Positions 1 through 7,573 of a stretch of 37,920 nt of DNA are shown here, piece by piece (position 1 is the stretch's first letter; every line of letters starts with the position of its first letter). Source of the stretch: JALYOC01 sp036675345 (lineage in GTDB: Bacteria > Myxococcota > Myxococcia > Myxococcales > Myxococcaceae); NCBI GenBank assembly GCA_036675345.1, contig JAKFFE010000045.1, positions 1 to 37,920 of the forward strand. The letters are read 5' to 3'. The notes under the pieces are model-generated. The model was not told the origin of the DNA. It ran no database searches and saw nothing but the letters and a program-made list of their open reading frames with translations. The position numbers and the translations under genes are program-made.

Positions 1-243
1 CTGTAACCCCAACAAGTGTCGATAGAGCTCGGTGTCCTGCATTCGAGCCATTCTTCATGAAATTGCTGAGATTCCCACCGCTTGGCTCTCCTCGGGGATC
101 CACGCGGATCCCGGAGGAACCAATCTTATTTTCGGGGCCCGAATGGGCGCCCTGGCCCTCGGAAATAAGAAGAAGATCTTAATATTTTCCGGACCCTCCT
201 CGACGGGACGAGGCCAGTGGGGCGACCACGTCAGCCCCGGTCT
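1..243. other. no gene recognised at window edge
   Basis: This stretch is somewhat richer in A+T than the rest of the window. I see no reading frame with convincing protein character, no tRNA-like fold and no clear terminator. A short inverted pair (GGGATCC / GGATCCC) lies near 95-115. Together with the broken gene that follows, it looks like a degenerate intergenic region. Confidence 0.4.
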
Positions 244-512
244 TCAGCGCGCGAACTCGCAAGCGAGCGGCCTTCCGCGCGGGCCTTCCCCTGCGACGCG
301 GGTGACGCATCGGCCCTCCCAGGTTCCACAGGTTCCAACCTGGCGCCAGTACACCCGCCCCTTTACTCCTAGTTCTCCGTCGCTGAGCCAGACGACCTCG
401 CCGTCCGTCAGGGATCCTTCAGGTTTGCGATGCTCGTGATGCTTCCCGCGCAGGTCAGAGGAAGCGTCCCATCCGCCTCGATGTCGTTGAAGTCCGAGTA
501 GAGCTCCCTCAT
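244..512 (-). pseudogene. frameshifted small hypothetical gene
   Basis: An ATG at 512 sits five bases after a GAGG ribosome-binding sequence and opens a 34-residue frame starting MRELYSDFNDIEADG that stops at 408. The next frame picks up immediately (…LTDGEVVWLSDGELGVKGRVYW…) and runs to a stop at 244. Both parts look like real protein, and they join naturally at one indel near 405-415, around residue 34 (…NLKDP / DGEVVWLSDGEL…). A small duplication (GGAACCTG twice) sits further down the second part. I do not recognise the family. It may be a true pseudogene, a programmed frameshift or a sequencing error. Because a single base change would restore the frame, I treat it as broken rather than spurious. 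Confidence 0.4.
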
Positions 513-663
513 TGCGGCCTCGCAGGATCTGCTGGCGATCGCTGATCTCGGCGGGCGTCTGGCCCAGCAGCGTGTCCCACCGTGGCACCGACGTGGACTT
601 CGGCTTCGCCCGTCTCAGACTCGATTCCAACACCCGCCACGCACCCAACGGGCCCGATCAACC

Positions 664-2091
664 CTATTTCGGCTCCTGCGGCTTCGCTGGCACCACGGCC
701 GTCACCTTGGCTTCGTCCTCTTTAGGCGCCTGCACGGGCGTGGCCTCCGGACCAGAGGTGACTCTTTGAACGGAAGTGGCATCCGGAACGGCCTTCCAGA
801 CCGACGTGGCCTCCGCAACGGGAGTGGCCTCCGCAACGGGAGTGGCCTCCGCAACGGGAGTGGCCTCCGCAACGGGAGTGGCCTCCGCAACGGGCGTGGC
901 CTCCGCAACGGGCGTGGCCTCCGCAACGGACGTGGCCTCCGCAACGGGCGTGGCCTCCGCAACGGGCGTGGCCTCCGCAACCGACGTGGCCTCCGCAACG
1001 GGCGTGGCCTCCGCAACGAACGTGGCCTCCGCAACCGACGTGGCCTCCGCAACCGACGTGGCCTCCGCAACCGACGTGGCCTCCGCAACCGACGTGGCCT
1101 CCGCAACGGACGTGGCCTCGACGATCGACTCAGATGCCTCTTCAGGGAGGATTACCGGCGGAGGGGGAAACGGACGGGCGGTGAGGATCCGCTCGGCGGT
1201 CAGCGCGTCCCAGGAGATCGGCTGGGCCGGTGCCGGTCGGGCGGACAGCACCGGCTGGAACTCGTCGGTCAGCGTCCCTTGCCCGCTCGCTTCCAGTGCT
1301 CCCAGCGCATTCAACCCCCAGAGTTGACCGAAGGCGGTGCCCAGCGCGCTCAGCGCGGCGCCCAGCACCGAGACAGCCCAGCCCAGCTCCTGCGCGGAGT
1401 CGGACATGCGGGTCACTGAGAAGGGCAACATCATCATTCCGCCGACCAGAGCCAGGACGCCGCCCAGGATCCCTGCCACCGCCAGGACTCCGATCAACGG
1501 CCAGGGCCGCGCCTTCAGTTGCAGGAAGGCTCCATGCAGCGACACCAGGTATCCCTCGCCGGTCACTCCTGCTCGGGCCAGACCCTGGCGCGTCCAGAGC
1601 GTGGCCAGGAAACCCAACGGCAACCCGATCGTCAGCGCCAAGGCCAGCGCCAGCGCGCTGACTCCTCCCCGCTCGCCGGTGAGCAGCGAGAGCCCGAACG
1701 CCCAGAGGCCAGCGCCCAGCGCGGTCCAGGTCCACAGCCGCACGGCGATCAGCACCGCGCCCCCGACGAAGAAGTAGCCCAGCGCCGCGGACGCGAAGGC
1801 GTGCTCCCGACCCAGGAGGCGACGTCCGGCGGCGACCGCAGCCAGGGACAGGGCGCACGCACCGGCCAGTTCGGCCAACAACCAGAGGAGCAGCGCCGAG
1901 GCAGCCACCGGGGACCCGAGTCCGGAGGTGCTCTCCAGCGAGGCCACGAAGGCCGGCCCCAGGGTGGCCTCCACGATCCCCTGGATGGCTCGGGCGCCAA
2001 ACAGCAGAGCGAACAGTGCCCCGGACCCCTTGAACAAGCGGAGCCCTGCCTGGAGTGCGGCGCCGGTGCTGAGGGTGGAGACGGTCTTCAA
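664..2091 (-). CDS. multi-pass membrane protein with VAEATS repeat tail
   Basis: A protein of 475 residues that I do not recognise. Residues 1-270 hold several hydrophobic, Ala/Leu/Gly-rich segments compatible with about six membrane spans. Residues 325-430 are 17 copies of the hexapeptide VAEAT(S/P/F) plus a partial copy. The last 45 residues are charged and end PAKPQEPK. The layout is a membrane-embedded N-terminal half with a long, negatively charged, probably disordered tail. No catalytic motif is visible. The start is the TTG at 2091; no in-frame ATG or GTG lies near it and there is no good ribosome-binding site, so it is uncertain. The gene is divergent from lexA and shares its 107-base upstream region, so LexA control is possible but unproven. 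Confidence 0.75.
   Translation of the reverse strand: MKTVSTLSTGAALQAGLRLFKGSGALFALLFGARAIQGIVEATLGPAFVASLESTSGLGSPVAASALLLWLLAELAGACALSLAAVAAGRRLLGREHAFASAALGYFFVGGAVLIAVRLWTWTALGAGLWAFGLSLLTGERGGVSALALALALTIGLPLGFLATLWTRQGLARAGVTGEGYLVSLHGAFLQLKARPWPLIGVLAVAGILGGVLALVGGMMMLPFSVTRMSDSAQELGWAVSVLGAALSALGTAFGQLWGLNALGALEASGQGTLTDEFQPVLSARPAPAQPISWDALTAERILTARPFPPPPVILPEEASESIVEATSVAEATSVAEATSVAEATSVAEATSVAEATFVAEATPVAEATSVAEATPVAEATPVAEATSVAEATPVAEATPVAEATPVAEATPVAEATPVAEATPVAEATSVWKAVPDATSVQRVTSGPEATPVQAPKEDEAKVTAVVPAKPQEPK
803..1108. repeat. 18-bp tandem repeat, 17 units
   Basis: Seventeen contiguous units of the type GACGTGGCCTCCGCAACG (plus-strand reading), varying mainly at the first and last few bases, followed by a partial unit at 1109. 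Each unit encodes one VAEAT(S/P/F) hexapeptide on the minus strand. The period is divisible by three and the unit lacks stop codons in several frames, so long spurious open frames appear on both strands here. Copy number probably varies between strains by slippage. Confidence 0.95.
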
Positions 2092-2125
2092 GGGCGGCGG
2101 ACCTTAGACCGGCCGTTCCATTTTA

Positions 2126-2154
2126 TTGACTCTATACGCATGTTCAGGGAACAT
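2126..2154 (+). promoter_or_regulatory. probable lexA promoter
   Basis: A -35-like TTGACT (2126-2131) is followed after exactly 17 bases by GAACAT (2149-2154), a poor -10 match. The LexA box fills the spacer, a good position for a repressor to exclude RNA polymerase. The -35 is clear; the -10 is inferred mostly from spacing. Confidence 0.5.
2132..2148 (+). promoter_or_regulatory. LexA box (SOS operator)
   Basis: CTATACGCATGTTCAGG fits the consensus I recall for the Myxococcus xanthus LexA-binding site (CTRHAMRYBYGTTCAGS) at 16 of 17 positions; the only misfit is the A at the B position. It lies 51 bases before the lexA start, so it most likely mediates autorepression. It could also act on the divergent membrane-protein gene. 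A GTTC-AGG-GAAC inverted pair overlaps its right end. Confidence 0.75.
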
Positions 2155-2198
2155 CCGAGCACTGAAAGCCTGTTGCGGTCCGAGGGAGGGAAGGCCAC

Positions 2199-2882
2199 AT
2201 GGAAGAGTTGACCGATCGCCAGAAGGAAATCCTCACTTTCATCGTGAAGGAGACCGAGTCGCGCGGGTTTCCTCCGACCATCCGCGAGATTGGGGAGGAG
2301 ATGGACATCCGCTCCACCAATGGCGTGAATGACCACCTCAAGGCCCTGGAGCGCAAGGGCTACCTGCTGCGCGGCGAACAGCAGAGCCGGGCGCTGGTCC
2401 CCACCAAGCGGGCACGGCTGGTGCTGGGGCTGGGCTCCAACAAGAAGGACAGCGACATCCTCGACATCCCGGTGCTGGGGCGGGTCGCCGCCGGCGCTCC
2501 CCTGCTGGCGGTGGAGCACATCGAGGACTCGGTCAAGATCGACAGCTTCTTCCTGGGCGGGAACGGCCGGGAGGTCTTCGCCCTGCGGGTGAAGGGCGAG
2601 TCGATGATCGAAGACGGGATCTTCGACGGGGACTACCTGTTCGTGAAGAAGACCCCCGGGGCGCAGCCGGGAGACATCGTGGTGGCGCTGATCGAGGACG
2701 AGGCCACCTGCAAGCGCTACTACCCGGAGCCGGACCGGATCCGCTTCCAGCCGGCCAACGCCAAGATGGAGCCGATCTACGTCGAGAAGTCCGACTTCCG
2801 CTCCACCATGATCCTGGGCCTGGTGGTGGGCGTGTACCGGAAGATGGGAATGACCCCCTACCGTCCGGGAACCCGGCACTAG
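2199..2882 (+). CDS. lexA: LexA, SOS repressor and self-cleaving protease
   Basis: A 227-residue transcriptional repressor of DNA-damage genes. RecA filaments on single-stranded DNA trigger its self-cleavage. Residues 1-70 form the winged helix-turn-helix (ELTDRQKEIL…GFPPTIREIGEEMDI…GVNDHLKALERKGYL). The scissile bond is Ala98-Gly99 in VAAGAP. The serine/lysine dyad is Ser135 (GESM) and Lys172 (ATCKRY); the spacing of 37 residues from cleavage site to Ser and 37 from Ser to Lys matches the family. The ATG at 2199 follows a purine-rich GGGAGGGAAGG. A LexA box lies upstream, so it is probably autoregulated. It is about 25 residues longer than the Escherichia coli protein, mostly in the linker between domains. 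Confidence 0.97.
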   Translation: MEELTDRQKEILTFIVKETESRGFPPTIREIGEEMDIRSTNGVNDHLKALERKGYLLRGEQQSRALVPTKRARLVLGLGSNKKDSDILDIPVLGRVAAGAPLLAVEHIEDSVKIDSFFLGGNGREVFALRVKGESMIEDGIFDGDYLFVKKTPGAQPGDIVVALIEDEATCKRYYPEPDRIRFQPANAKMEPIYVEKSDFRSTMILGLVVGVYRKMGMTPYRPGTRH

Positions 2883-2896
2883 GGATTGGGCGCTGC

Positions 2897-4078
2897 CTAC
2901 GGGCAGCCGATCACCCCGGCGTCCAGCTTCCGGGCCTGCGCGCAGGCGGCCTGGACGATCTCCGCCTTCTTCAGTTGCTGGGCCAACCGTGCGGTCCGCA
3001 GCTGCAGCTCCACGTCCCGGGCCCCATCCTCGGCGGTGGCGTGGCTCTCCAGCAGCATCAGCGCGTCCTGCTTGCGCCCCACCTCCACCAACAGCTCCGC
3101 CAGCTCCAGGGTCTCGCGGATCTCCTCCCCGGTGGCGGTGGCCAGTGCGCGATCCAGCTCGATCCCGGAGGCCTTCTCATCTCCGCGCAGGAACGCCAGC
3201 CGGGCCAGGGCGATGTGGAGCACCGCCCGATCCTCCAGCGCCAGGGCCCGCTGGTAGGCAGCCTGCGCCTTCTCCAGCTGATCCACCCGGGTGTAGAGCC
3301 GACCCAGGATCTCCCAGTAGGTGGAGTCTCCGGTCACCCCGCCGTCCGGGAGCTTGGAGACCGGAGTCAGCTCCGCCGCCCTCTCGTAGGCCCAGGTCGC
3401 CGAGGCGAACCCGTTGGAGCGGATCCGAAGCTCTCCCAAGGTGGCGTAGATCTCCGGCGCCCGGGTCCCCGCGTCCGCCGCGCCGACCAGGAACTGCTCC
3501 GCCTGCGCTGGCAGTCCACCGGCCAGCAGGAGGCGGTAGCCCTGAAGGTAGAGCTCGCCCTGCCGGTAGTCAGGGGCGGCCAGGGCGGCGCGCTGCCAGA
3601 GGGCCGCCGCCTCGGAGATCAGCGCCTCCGGGGCGTCCTGGGCCAGCTCCTGCTGGGCCGACTCCGCCAGCTGTTCCAGGGCGTTGAAGTCGGTGGGGTT
3701 GAGCGCCAGCGCCTTGTGCAGCGACTCCCGCGCGGCCTCCTTGTCCTTCTGCACCGCCTGCACCGCCGCCAGGCGGCTCCAGTTGGTGGCCCGCTTCGGA
3801 TCCAGTCGCACCGCCTCCTGGAACTGCAGCCGGGCCTCGGGCCAGCGCCCCTGGAGGATGTACACCTCGCCGATCGCCGCCGGCAGTCGGGGATCGTTGG
3901 GCACCCGCCGGCGGACCTCGTCGTAGGCAGCCAGGGCGGCCTCGTAGTTCCCCTGCAACGACTCGGTGGTGGCCTTCAGGTAGAAGCCCTCCGCCTGTTC
4001 CTGCGGGGTGGGCTCCGGCGGCTCCTTCTTGCACCCGGCCAGCAGCGAGACCGCGATCAGCAGTGCGAGGGTTCGCAT
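2897..4078 (-). CDS. TPR lipoprotein
   Basis: A 393-residue protein with a lipoprotein signal peptide; lipobox LLAGC puts the lipidated cysteine at residue 16. Tetratricopeptide-like helical repeats follow throughout (for example GNYEAALAAYDEVRRRVPNDP, GRWPEARLQFQEAVRLDP, KEAARESLHKALALNP, EKAQAAYQRALAL). It is probably a scaffold or adaptor in the periplasm or on the inner face of the outer membrane. The ATG at 4078 comes two bases after the stop of the outer-membrane protein gene, so the two are translationally coupled and probably act together. The frame stays open further upstream into that gene, but the signal peptide fixes the start. The partner is unknown. Confidence 0.85.
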   Translation of the reverse strand: MRTLALLIAVSLLAGCKKEPPEPTPQEQAEGFYLKATTESLQGNYEAALAAYDEVRRRVPNDPRLPAAIGEVYILQGRWPEARLQFQEAVRLDPKRATNWSRLAAVQAVQKDKEAARESLHKALALNPTDFNALEQLAESAQQELAQDAPEALISEAAALWQRAALAAPDYRQGELYLQGYRLLLAGGLPAQAEQFLVGAADAGTRAPEIYATLGELRIRSNGFASATWAYERAAELTPVSKLPDGGVTGDSTYWEILGRLYTRVDQLEKAQAAYQRALALEDRAVLHIALARLAFLRGDEKASGIELDRALATATGEEIRETLELAELLVEVGRKQDALMLLESHATAEDGARDVELQLRTARLAQQLKKAEIVQAACAQARKLDAGVIGCP

Positions 4079-4080
4079 GG

Positions 4081-5424
4081 CTAGAACCGGAAGTGCATGC
4101 CGGCGGTGAGGTCGATGTTGAACCCGCCGGTGGCCTGGTCCCCCAGCAAGCCCAAGGTGGCCTGCGCCAGGTTGGTCTTCCCCTCCAGCAGTGCGCCCAG
4201 ATGGGGGGTGAACATGTACTGGAAGCCGCCCACCGCCCACACCGAGGGCAACGGACCGGTCTCTTCGAAGATCCCGAAGCGCCCCAGCGCCAGCTGGATG
4301 CCCAGCCCCAGTCCCCAGTAGGGCTGGAACTTGTTCTCGATGAAGTGGAGCTTCCGGAACCCGGCGAAGCTGGGCAGCAGGTTCACCCCGCTGCTCCCAC
4401 CGCCGGTGGAGAAGGGCTTGAACCCCACCTGCACCACCGCCACCCACTCCTCGGCGAAGTGGTAGCCCAGCTCCAGATCGCCGGAGGGAGCAAAGGAGGT
4501 CAGGCTGGCGATGAAGCCGCTGCCCACCTTGAGCGAGAGGGAGAACGGCCCCGCGGACTTCACTCCGCCCACCTTGTCTCCCAGCGCGGCGCGGATCTGC
4601 TGGCCGATGGAGGCCGCGGCCTCGGGCAGCCCCTCCTGCTCCGGGACCTCGGCCCGCGGCTTGGCCAGGCTGCTGGCGGAACGCGAGTCGAACACCGAGG
4701 TGGTCAGCACGTACTTGTCGCCATAGCGATCCAACCGGCCGGCCACCAGGTAGCGCGAGCCGAGCGCGCCCGCCAGTTCGGTCATGCAGGCGTCGGTGTT
4801 GCACTCGCCCCCGGTCACCAGGGTCCGCTGGCGCTCGACGCCAATCACGGCGGCGATGTCCGCCTGGGTGATCACCTTGAACCTGGGAGACTCCGCCAGG
4901 GTGCTGGCGAGGATCGAGGCCACCCCCGGCGCGTCGTCTTGAGCGGCCTTGTTCCCCTCGAGGGAGAGGATGGCCACGGTGATCCGCTCCACCGCGGCCA
5001 GGGTCGGCTCGGCCGAGGCGGACGCTCCGGGAGTCACCGCCGCGCTCGCCGGGGCCGGTGACGCGGCGCCGGAGTCGGCCGGAACCGCCGACGCGGAGCT
5101 GTCGGGAACGGCGGTGGTGGCGCGGGCGGGCGGAGCAGCGGGGGCGGACGGAGCAGCGGCGCTGCCGCCGGCGGACGGAGCAGCGGTGTTGCCGCCTGCG
5201 GACGGAGCAGCGGTGTTGCCGCCTGCGGACGGAGCAGCGGTGTTGCCGCCTGCGGACGGAGCAGCGGAGTTGGCTCCGGCGGACGAAGCGAAGGCACCCG
5301 GCACCGAGACCGTGGGTGCCACGACGCCGGAGCGGGGCTCGCCGGCGGGCGTTGCGACAGTGCTGGAGGTGGAAGCGGAACCCTGAGCGAGCAGCGCCAC
5401 TGCCATGAAAAAGGGCATCACCAT
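4081..5424 (-). CDS. outer-membrane barrel protein with TolB/CsgG-like domain
   Basis: A 447-residue exported protein. Residues 1-18 are a signal peptide (FFMAVALLAQGSAS). Residues 50-135 are a low-complexity Ala/Pro/Ser/Gly linker containing SAGGNTAAP repeats. Residues 147-275 (RITVAILSLEGN…VASILASTLAESPRFKVITQADI…GSRYLVAGRLDRYGDKYVLTTSVFD) resemble the alpha/beta domain of TolB-N/CsgG-type proteins. Residues 295-447 are alternating amphipathic strands ending in phenylalanine (HFRF), typical of an outer-membrane barrel recognised by the BAM complex. The ATG at 5424 is chosen for the signal peptide; upstream residues are basic and no strong ribosome-binding site is visible, and ATG 5418 is possible. 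It overlaps no neighbour but is followed within two bases by the TPR lipoprotein. Function unknown. Confidence 0.75.
   Translation of the reverse strand: MVMPFFMAVALLAQGSASTSSTVATPAGEPRSGVVAPTVSVPGAFASSAGANSAAPSAGGNTAAPSAGGNTAAPSAGGNTAAPSAGGSAAAPSAPAAPPARATTAVPDSSASAVPADSGAASPAPASAAVTPGASASAEPTLAAVERITVAILSLEGNKAAQDDAPGVASILASTLAESPRFKVITQADIAAVIGVERQRTLVTGGECNTDACMTELAGALGSRYLVAGRLDRYGDKYVLTTSVFDSRSASSLAKPRAEVPEQEGLPEAAASIGQQIRAALGDKVGGVKSAGPFSLSLKVGSGFIASLTSFAPSGDLELGYHFAEEWVAVVQVGFKPFSTGGGSSGVNLLPSFAGFRKLHFIENKFQPYWGLGLGIQLALGRFGIFEETGPLPSVWAVGGFQYMFTPHLGALLEGKTNLAQATLGLLGDQATGGFNIDLTAGMHFRF
5144..5278. repeat. 27-bp tandem repeat, five units
   Basis: Units of 27 bases begin at 5144, 5171, 5198, 5225 and 5252 with GCGGACGGAGCAGCGG. 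They encode the SAGGNTAAP-type nonapeptides of the linker in the outer-membrane protein. The units at 5171, 5198 and 5225 are identical or nearly so; the outer two have diverged. Confidence 0.9.
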
Positions 5425-5529
5425 GGCGCGCACTTTACGAGGGGACGTGCCGCGCCACCACCGCACCTGGACCGATTGGGGCCTGCCTCCCCGGTTGCTC
5501 CCCCGATCGATCCAGAACCGCGGACCCGA

Positions 5530-5757
5530 TCAACGCTTCGAGCGCCCTGCCTTCTCGTTCCCGCGCTTGAAGTTCCCGGTCACCCGGGCCAGCAGCAGCT
5601 GCAACGCCTCCCGTTCCAGCCCGGCGGCGCGCTTGAGGAAGCGTTCTGCCTCCTCGCCCTTGAGCAAGGTGACCAGCCGTCCGGACCAACGGATCAAGAT
5701 CCGACCGTCCTTGCTGACAGTGAAATCAAAAGGCGCTGAGTCGAAGGCGCGAGACAT
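5530..5757 (-). CDS. small conserved hypothetical protein
   Basis: A 75-residue soluble protein (MSRAFDSAPFDFTVSKDGR…). Two short beta-strand segments (DFTVSKDGRILIRWSGR) are followed by a helical, basic C-terminus (VTLLKGEEAERFLKRAAG… LLLARVTGNFKRGNEK). The pattern KDG-x-(V/I)L-x-x-W-x-G-R…L-x-G-x-x-A-x-x-F resembles short uncharacterised proteins I associate with many bacterial genomes; no function is known to me. The ATG at 5757 gives the full domain. It stands alone, with 105 bases to the outer-membrane protein gene. Confidence 0.7.
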   Translation of the reverse strand: MSRAFDSAPFDFTVSKDGRILIRWSGRLVTLLKGEEAERFLKRAAGLEREALQLLLARVTGNFKRGNEKAGRSKR

Positions 5758-5872
5758 GGGCCGTGCAGACGTTCGCCCCAGCCGCCCCTGACAGGCCTGG
5801 ACTCCGGGGCTGAAGCAGCTGGGGGACCCGGAACGGGAAGACCGCCTCGGTGCTGACCTCCCCCGGGCACCG

Positions 5873-6802
5873 CTACTTGCGCGGAACCGGGCCCAAAAAG
5901 GTCAGCGGGTCGATCGGGCGGCCATTCTTGCGGACCTCGAAGTGCAGGTGGGGTCCGGAGGTCCGACCCGACTCTCCCACCGTGGCCACCACCTGACCCT
6001 TGCGGACCTTCTGCCCGGACTTCACCCGCAGATCCCGGTTGTGGGCATAGAGGGTGACCAGCTCGTTGCCGTGTTCCACGATCACGATCTTCCCGTAGCC
6101 CTTCTGCTCGCCGGCGTAGAGCACCTGCCCCTCGGCGGCGGTCTTCACCGGGGTCCCGGCGGGGGCGGCCAGATCCACCCCGTCGTGGGGTTCCTTCCCC
6201 TTCTTCCCGAAGCGCCCGTAGAGGACTCCGCGCAGCGGCCAGTCCAGGGTGCCCTTGCGGGGATCCGGGGGACCCGCGCGCTCCTCCGGATCCGGGGGAC
6301 GCGGGCGGTTGCCGACATTGATCGCCGGGGTGCCCTTCCCGGGGGCTCCCCCCGGTCGGGTTCCAGAGGAGGCGGTGGCTCCCCCGCCCGTCCCGCCCTT
6401 CGACCCGCCGGCACCGCTGGTCATCCCGGACCCCTGCCCGCCGCCGGCGCCGGACCCGGTTCCGGCCCCACTCCCCGGCTTCGGTCCTTCGCCCGCACCG
6501 GCCAACGACGCCGGCATCTCCACTTCCGCGGTCTCGGTGGCCCCGGGGATCAAGAGCTCCTGGCCCACGCTCAGCTGGGTGGGATCGGAGATCCCGTTGG
6601 CGGCCATCAGCTCGTCGGTGGACATCCCGTAGGCCTTGGCGATCCGGTACAGGTTCTGCCCGGGCCGGACCACGTGGACCACCCGGATCAGCTCCGGCTC
6701 CTCGTGATCCGCCCGCAGCTCCACCGGTGGCGACACACGCTTGGGCGTGCAGCCCACCAGGGCCAGTCCCACGCAGAGCGCCAGCGCCGCGCGCCCCCTC
6801 AC
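5873..6802 (-). CDS. LysM-M23 peptidase lipoprotein (NlpD-like)
   Basis: A 309-residue cell-wall protein. The lipobox LVGC (Cys18) predicts a lipid anchor. Residues 43-88 are one LysM peptidoglycan-binding motif (VRPGQNLYRIAKAYGMSTDEL…LSVGQELLIPG). Residues 90-185 are a Gly-rich flexible linker. The C-terminal M23/LytM domain keeps the zinc site: His206 and Asp210 (HDGVD) and His287 in HLH, so it should be an active endopeptidase, unlike Escherichia coli NlpD, which lost these residues. The GTG start at 6802 overlaps the surE stop by four bases (GTGA). The surE-nlpD order is an old arrangement also found in gammaproteobacteria. It probably acts in septal or general peptidoglycan remodelling. 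Confidence 0.92.
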   Translation of the reverse strand: MRGRAALALCVGLALVGCTPKRVSPPVELRADHEEPELIRVVHVVRPGQNLYRIAKAYGMSTDELMAANGISDPTQLSVGQELLIPGATETAEVEMPASLAGAGEGPKPGSGAGTGSGAGGGQGSGMTSGAGGSKGGTGGGATASSGTRPGGAPGKGTPAINVGNRPRPPDPEERAGPPDPRKGTLDWPLRGVLYGRFGKKGKEPHDGVDLAAPAGTPVKTAAEGQVLYAGEQKGYGKIVIVEHGNELVTLYAHNRDLRVKSGQKVRKGQVVATVGESGRTSGPHLHFEVRKNGRPIDPLTFLGPVPRK

Positions 6803-7569
6803 CTCTGCGAGAACCCCTGCAGGCTCCAGCCGCGGACCAGGTCCAGCTGCCGGAACTCGGTGAGGTCCAGGTGCAGGGGCGTCACCGAGACCACCTTGTC
6901 CAGGTGGACCGCGTTGCAGTCCGATCCCTCCACATCCTCGTGGGCGTAGTCCTTCCCCCCGATCCAGTAGTACTTGCGTCCGCGCGGATCGACGTTCTCG
7001 ATCACGTCGTACCCGTAGGAGTGCCTTCCCAGGCGGGTGACGCGGTAGCCAGCCGGCTCCACCCCGCCGGGGATGTTCACGTTGAGCAGCATCCGGCCCT
7101 GCACCGGGTTGGACAGCACCGCGCGGGCCAGCTGCGCGGCGAACCGGGCGGCGGGGCCAAAGTCGAACTCCCCGCGGGCCACCAGCGAGAACGCGATTGC
7201 CGGGACGCCCAGGATGCTGGCCTCCATCGCCGCGGCCACCGTCCCCGAATAGGTGACGTCGTCCGCCAGGTTGGCCCCGTGGTTGATCCCGGAGACCATC
7301 AGGTCCGGACGGCGATCCTTGAGCAGGTGATGGATCGCCAGGTACGAGCAGTCGGTGGGGGTCCCATCGATGTGGAACCACCGCTCCCGCACCTCCTTGA
7401 TCCGCAGCGGGCGGTGCAGGGAGATGGCGTGGGAGGTCGCGCTCTGCTCGCGGTCCGGCGCCACCACCCACACCTCGCCCAGCGGCTCCATCGCGGAGAC
7501 CAACGCCTGGATGCCTTCGGAGAGGTACCCGTCGTCGTTGGAGACCAGGATCCGGGGGCGCGGGGCCAC
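6799..7569 (-). CDS. surE: SurE, 5'/3'-nucleotidase
   Basis: A 256-residue metal-dependent phosphatase of nucleoside monophosphates, linked to stationary-phase survival. The family signatures are intact: ILVSNDDG at residues 7-14 (metal-binding Asp12/Asp13), APDREQSATSHA, DGTPTDC, and SGINHGANLADDVTYSGTVAAAMEA. The GTG at 7569 lies four bases after the enolase stop; earlier in-frame codons fall inside eno and give arginine/proline-rich, implausible sequence. Its stop overlaps the start of the LysM-M23 lipoprotein gene, so eno, surE and this gene form one translationally coupled operon. Confidence 0.95.
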   Translation of the reverse strand: MAPRPRILVSNDDGYLSEGIQALVSAMEPLGEVWVVAPDREQSATSHAISLHRPLRIKEVRERWFHIDGTPTDCSYLAIHHLLKDRRPDLMVSGINHGANLADDVTYSGTVAAAMEASILGVPAIAFSLVARGEFDFGPAARFAAQLARAVLSNPVQGRMLLNVNIPGGVEPAGYRVTRLGRHSYGYDVIENVDPRGRKYYWIGGKDYAHEDVEGSDCNAVHLDKVVSVTPLHLDLTEFRQLDLVRGWSLQGFSQR

Positions 7570-7573
7570 GTCT

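Noticed and set aside
32..439. Plus-strand frame of 135 codons near the left edge
   Set aside because: Composition (Ser/Pro/Gly-rich, irregular) does not look like protein, and it covers the better minus-strand broken gene.
803..1108. CRISPR-like repetition
   Set aside because: Units are contiguous 18-mers without spacers and encode a peptide repeat; no cas genes.
4081..4804. Upstream extension of the TPR lipoprotein to about 635 residues
   Set aside because: The extension is a frame shadow of the outer-membrane protein gene and would bury the lipoprotein signal peptide.
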